The position numbers were made by a program, and so were the translations under genes. The notes beneath the pieces were generated by a model that worked only from the letters and a program-made list of their open reading frames with translations, was not told where the DNA came from and did no database searches. Below are positions 6,438 to 6,955 of a DNA stretch of 6,955 nucleotides, piece by piece. Within the stretch, counting starts at the first letter, position 1, and each line of letters opens with the position of its first letter. Source of the stretch: Flavobacteriales bacterium UBA3442 (lineage in GTDB: Bacteria; Bacteroidota; Bacteroidia; Flavobacteriales; Schleiferiaceae); assembly GCA_002378565.1 (NCBI GenBank), contig DFSH01000076.1, positions 1 through 6,955 of the forward strand, given 5' to 3'.

Positions 6438-6926
6438 ATGGAGTTTTCAAAACAGTCTGGTATCTACAGATTACACAGTCAACATTTTTTACCTGTATCA
6501 TTAGAAGAAGCATGGCGCTTTTTCTCCTCTTCGAAAAATTTGCAGAAAATAACACCGAAAAATCTGGATTTTAAAATTACTAGTCCCGAAAGTGGAGAGG
6601 CTTATTTAGGCCAAATAATAACCTACACCATTAGTTTAAACAAAATCTTCAAGATGAACTGGGTCACTGAGATCACTCACATTACCAAGGGAAGTTATTT
6701 TGTAGATGAACAGCGGTTTGGCCCCTATAAAATGTGGCATCACCTACACAAAATAGAGGAGGTTAATGGAGGCGTTTTAATGACAGATGTTGTTCATTTC
6801 AAACTTCCGTTCTCTATGGTAGCTCCTCTTGCGTATAGTCTATTTGTAAAGCGGAAATTGACTGAAATCTTTCGTTTTAGAACAAAAAAATTAGATGAAC
6901 TAATTGCTTCAAATCAACTTGTATAA
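6438..6926 (+). CDS. SRPBCC-fold ligand-binding protein
   Basis: This 162-aa cytoplasmic protein of the SRPBCC (START/Bet v 1-like) superfamily has a helix-grip fold with a hydrophobic cavity. The N-terminal FLPVSLEEAWRFFSSSKNLQKITP (17-40) is the typical first strand and helix pair. The signature block is EQRFGPYKMWHHLH (91-104) followed by NGGVLMTDVVHFKLPF (110-125) and a closing helix (128-157). This (D/E)xQxxGP(Y/F)xxWxHxH form is the one annotated as cell-division-inhibitor-like or TIGR01777-associated SRPBCC. Its ligand is unknown. In Flavobacteriia and in proteobacterial LitR/CarH-type regulons, relatives sit with photolyase and NAD-dependent epimerase genes, so a light-response operon is plausible, but those genes are not in the window. 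The start lies 6 bp after the CIA30 stop, which fits one transcript. Confidence 0.9.
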   Translation: MEFSKQSGIYRLHSQHFLPVSLEEAWRFFSSSKNLQKITPKNLDFKITSPESGEAYLGQIITYTISLNKIFKMNWVTEITHITKGSYFVDEQRFGPYKMWHHLHKIEEVNGGVLMTDVVHFKLPFSMVAPLAYSLFVKRKLTEIFRFRTKKLDELIASNQLV

Positions 6927-6955
6927 ATTCCAGCCATCTGATTTTTATTTATGAA

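Noticed and set aside
6951..6955. ATGAA at the window end as the start of another operon gene
   Set aside because: A downstream gene starting 24 bp after the SRPBCC stop is plausible, but five bases cannot support a call.

Overview
The window looks like a piece of a Bacteroidota chromosome, most likely from a marine flavobacterium (Flavobacteriales). The main evidence is a secreted family 16 glucanase ending in a type A sorting domain of the type IX secretion system (T9SS), a system confined to Bacteroidota. It is supported by TAnnTTTG-type -7 promoter elements, several lipoprotein signal peptides, and a small protein of the flavobacterial Lacal_2735 type. No mobile element, tRNA, rRNA or CRISPR array was seen.

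Left part (1-2030): two divergent lipoprotein-like genes share a 97-bp spacer. On the minus strand is an unnamed protein with an EF-hand-like Asp loop and an EExxHxxxH cluster. On the plus strand is a YHYH-domain lipoprotein that ends at a clear intrinsic terminator. Between that terminator and the next gene, on the minus strand, is a short decayed coding remnant. It reads as the last ~25 residues of a T9SS sorting domain, interrupted by one in-frame TAA.

Middle part (2023-4440): a class I SAM-dependent methyltransferase and a pirin-family metal-binding protein lie in tandem on the minus strand. The methyltransferase has a -7-like element only 4 bp from its ATG. A divergent plus-strand gene encodes a small lipoprotein with a probable NTF2-like fold. 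It converges on the glucanase gene, and a 13-bp-stem hairpin separates the two.

Right part (4441-6955): the secreted GH16 beta-glucanase is on the minus strand with an exact TACCTTTG -7 element. A divergent, AT-rich, tightly packed plus-strand operon encodes a Lacal_2735-type small protein, a CIA30-domain exported protein and an SRPBCC-fold protein. The last two resemble accessory genes that often sit near photolyase or carotenoid light-response clusters, but the deciding downstream genes lie outside the window.

Hand counts on sampled 60-base lines give about 50% GC in the left half and about 33% in the rightmost operon, so the window is compositionally uneven. Most genes are recognisable families. 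The most unusual items are the T9SS sorting-signal remnant, the unnamed EExxH lipoprotein next to the YHYH protein, and the nearly leaderless promoter of the methyltransferase.
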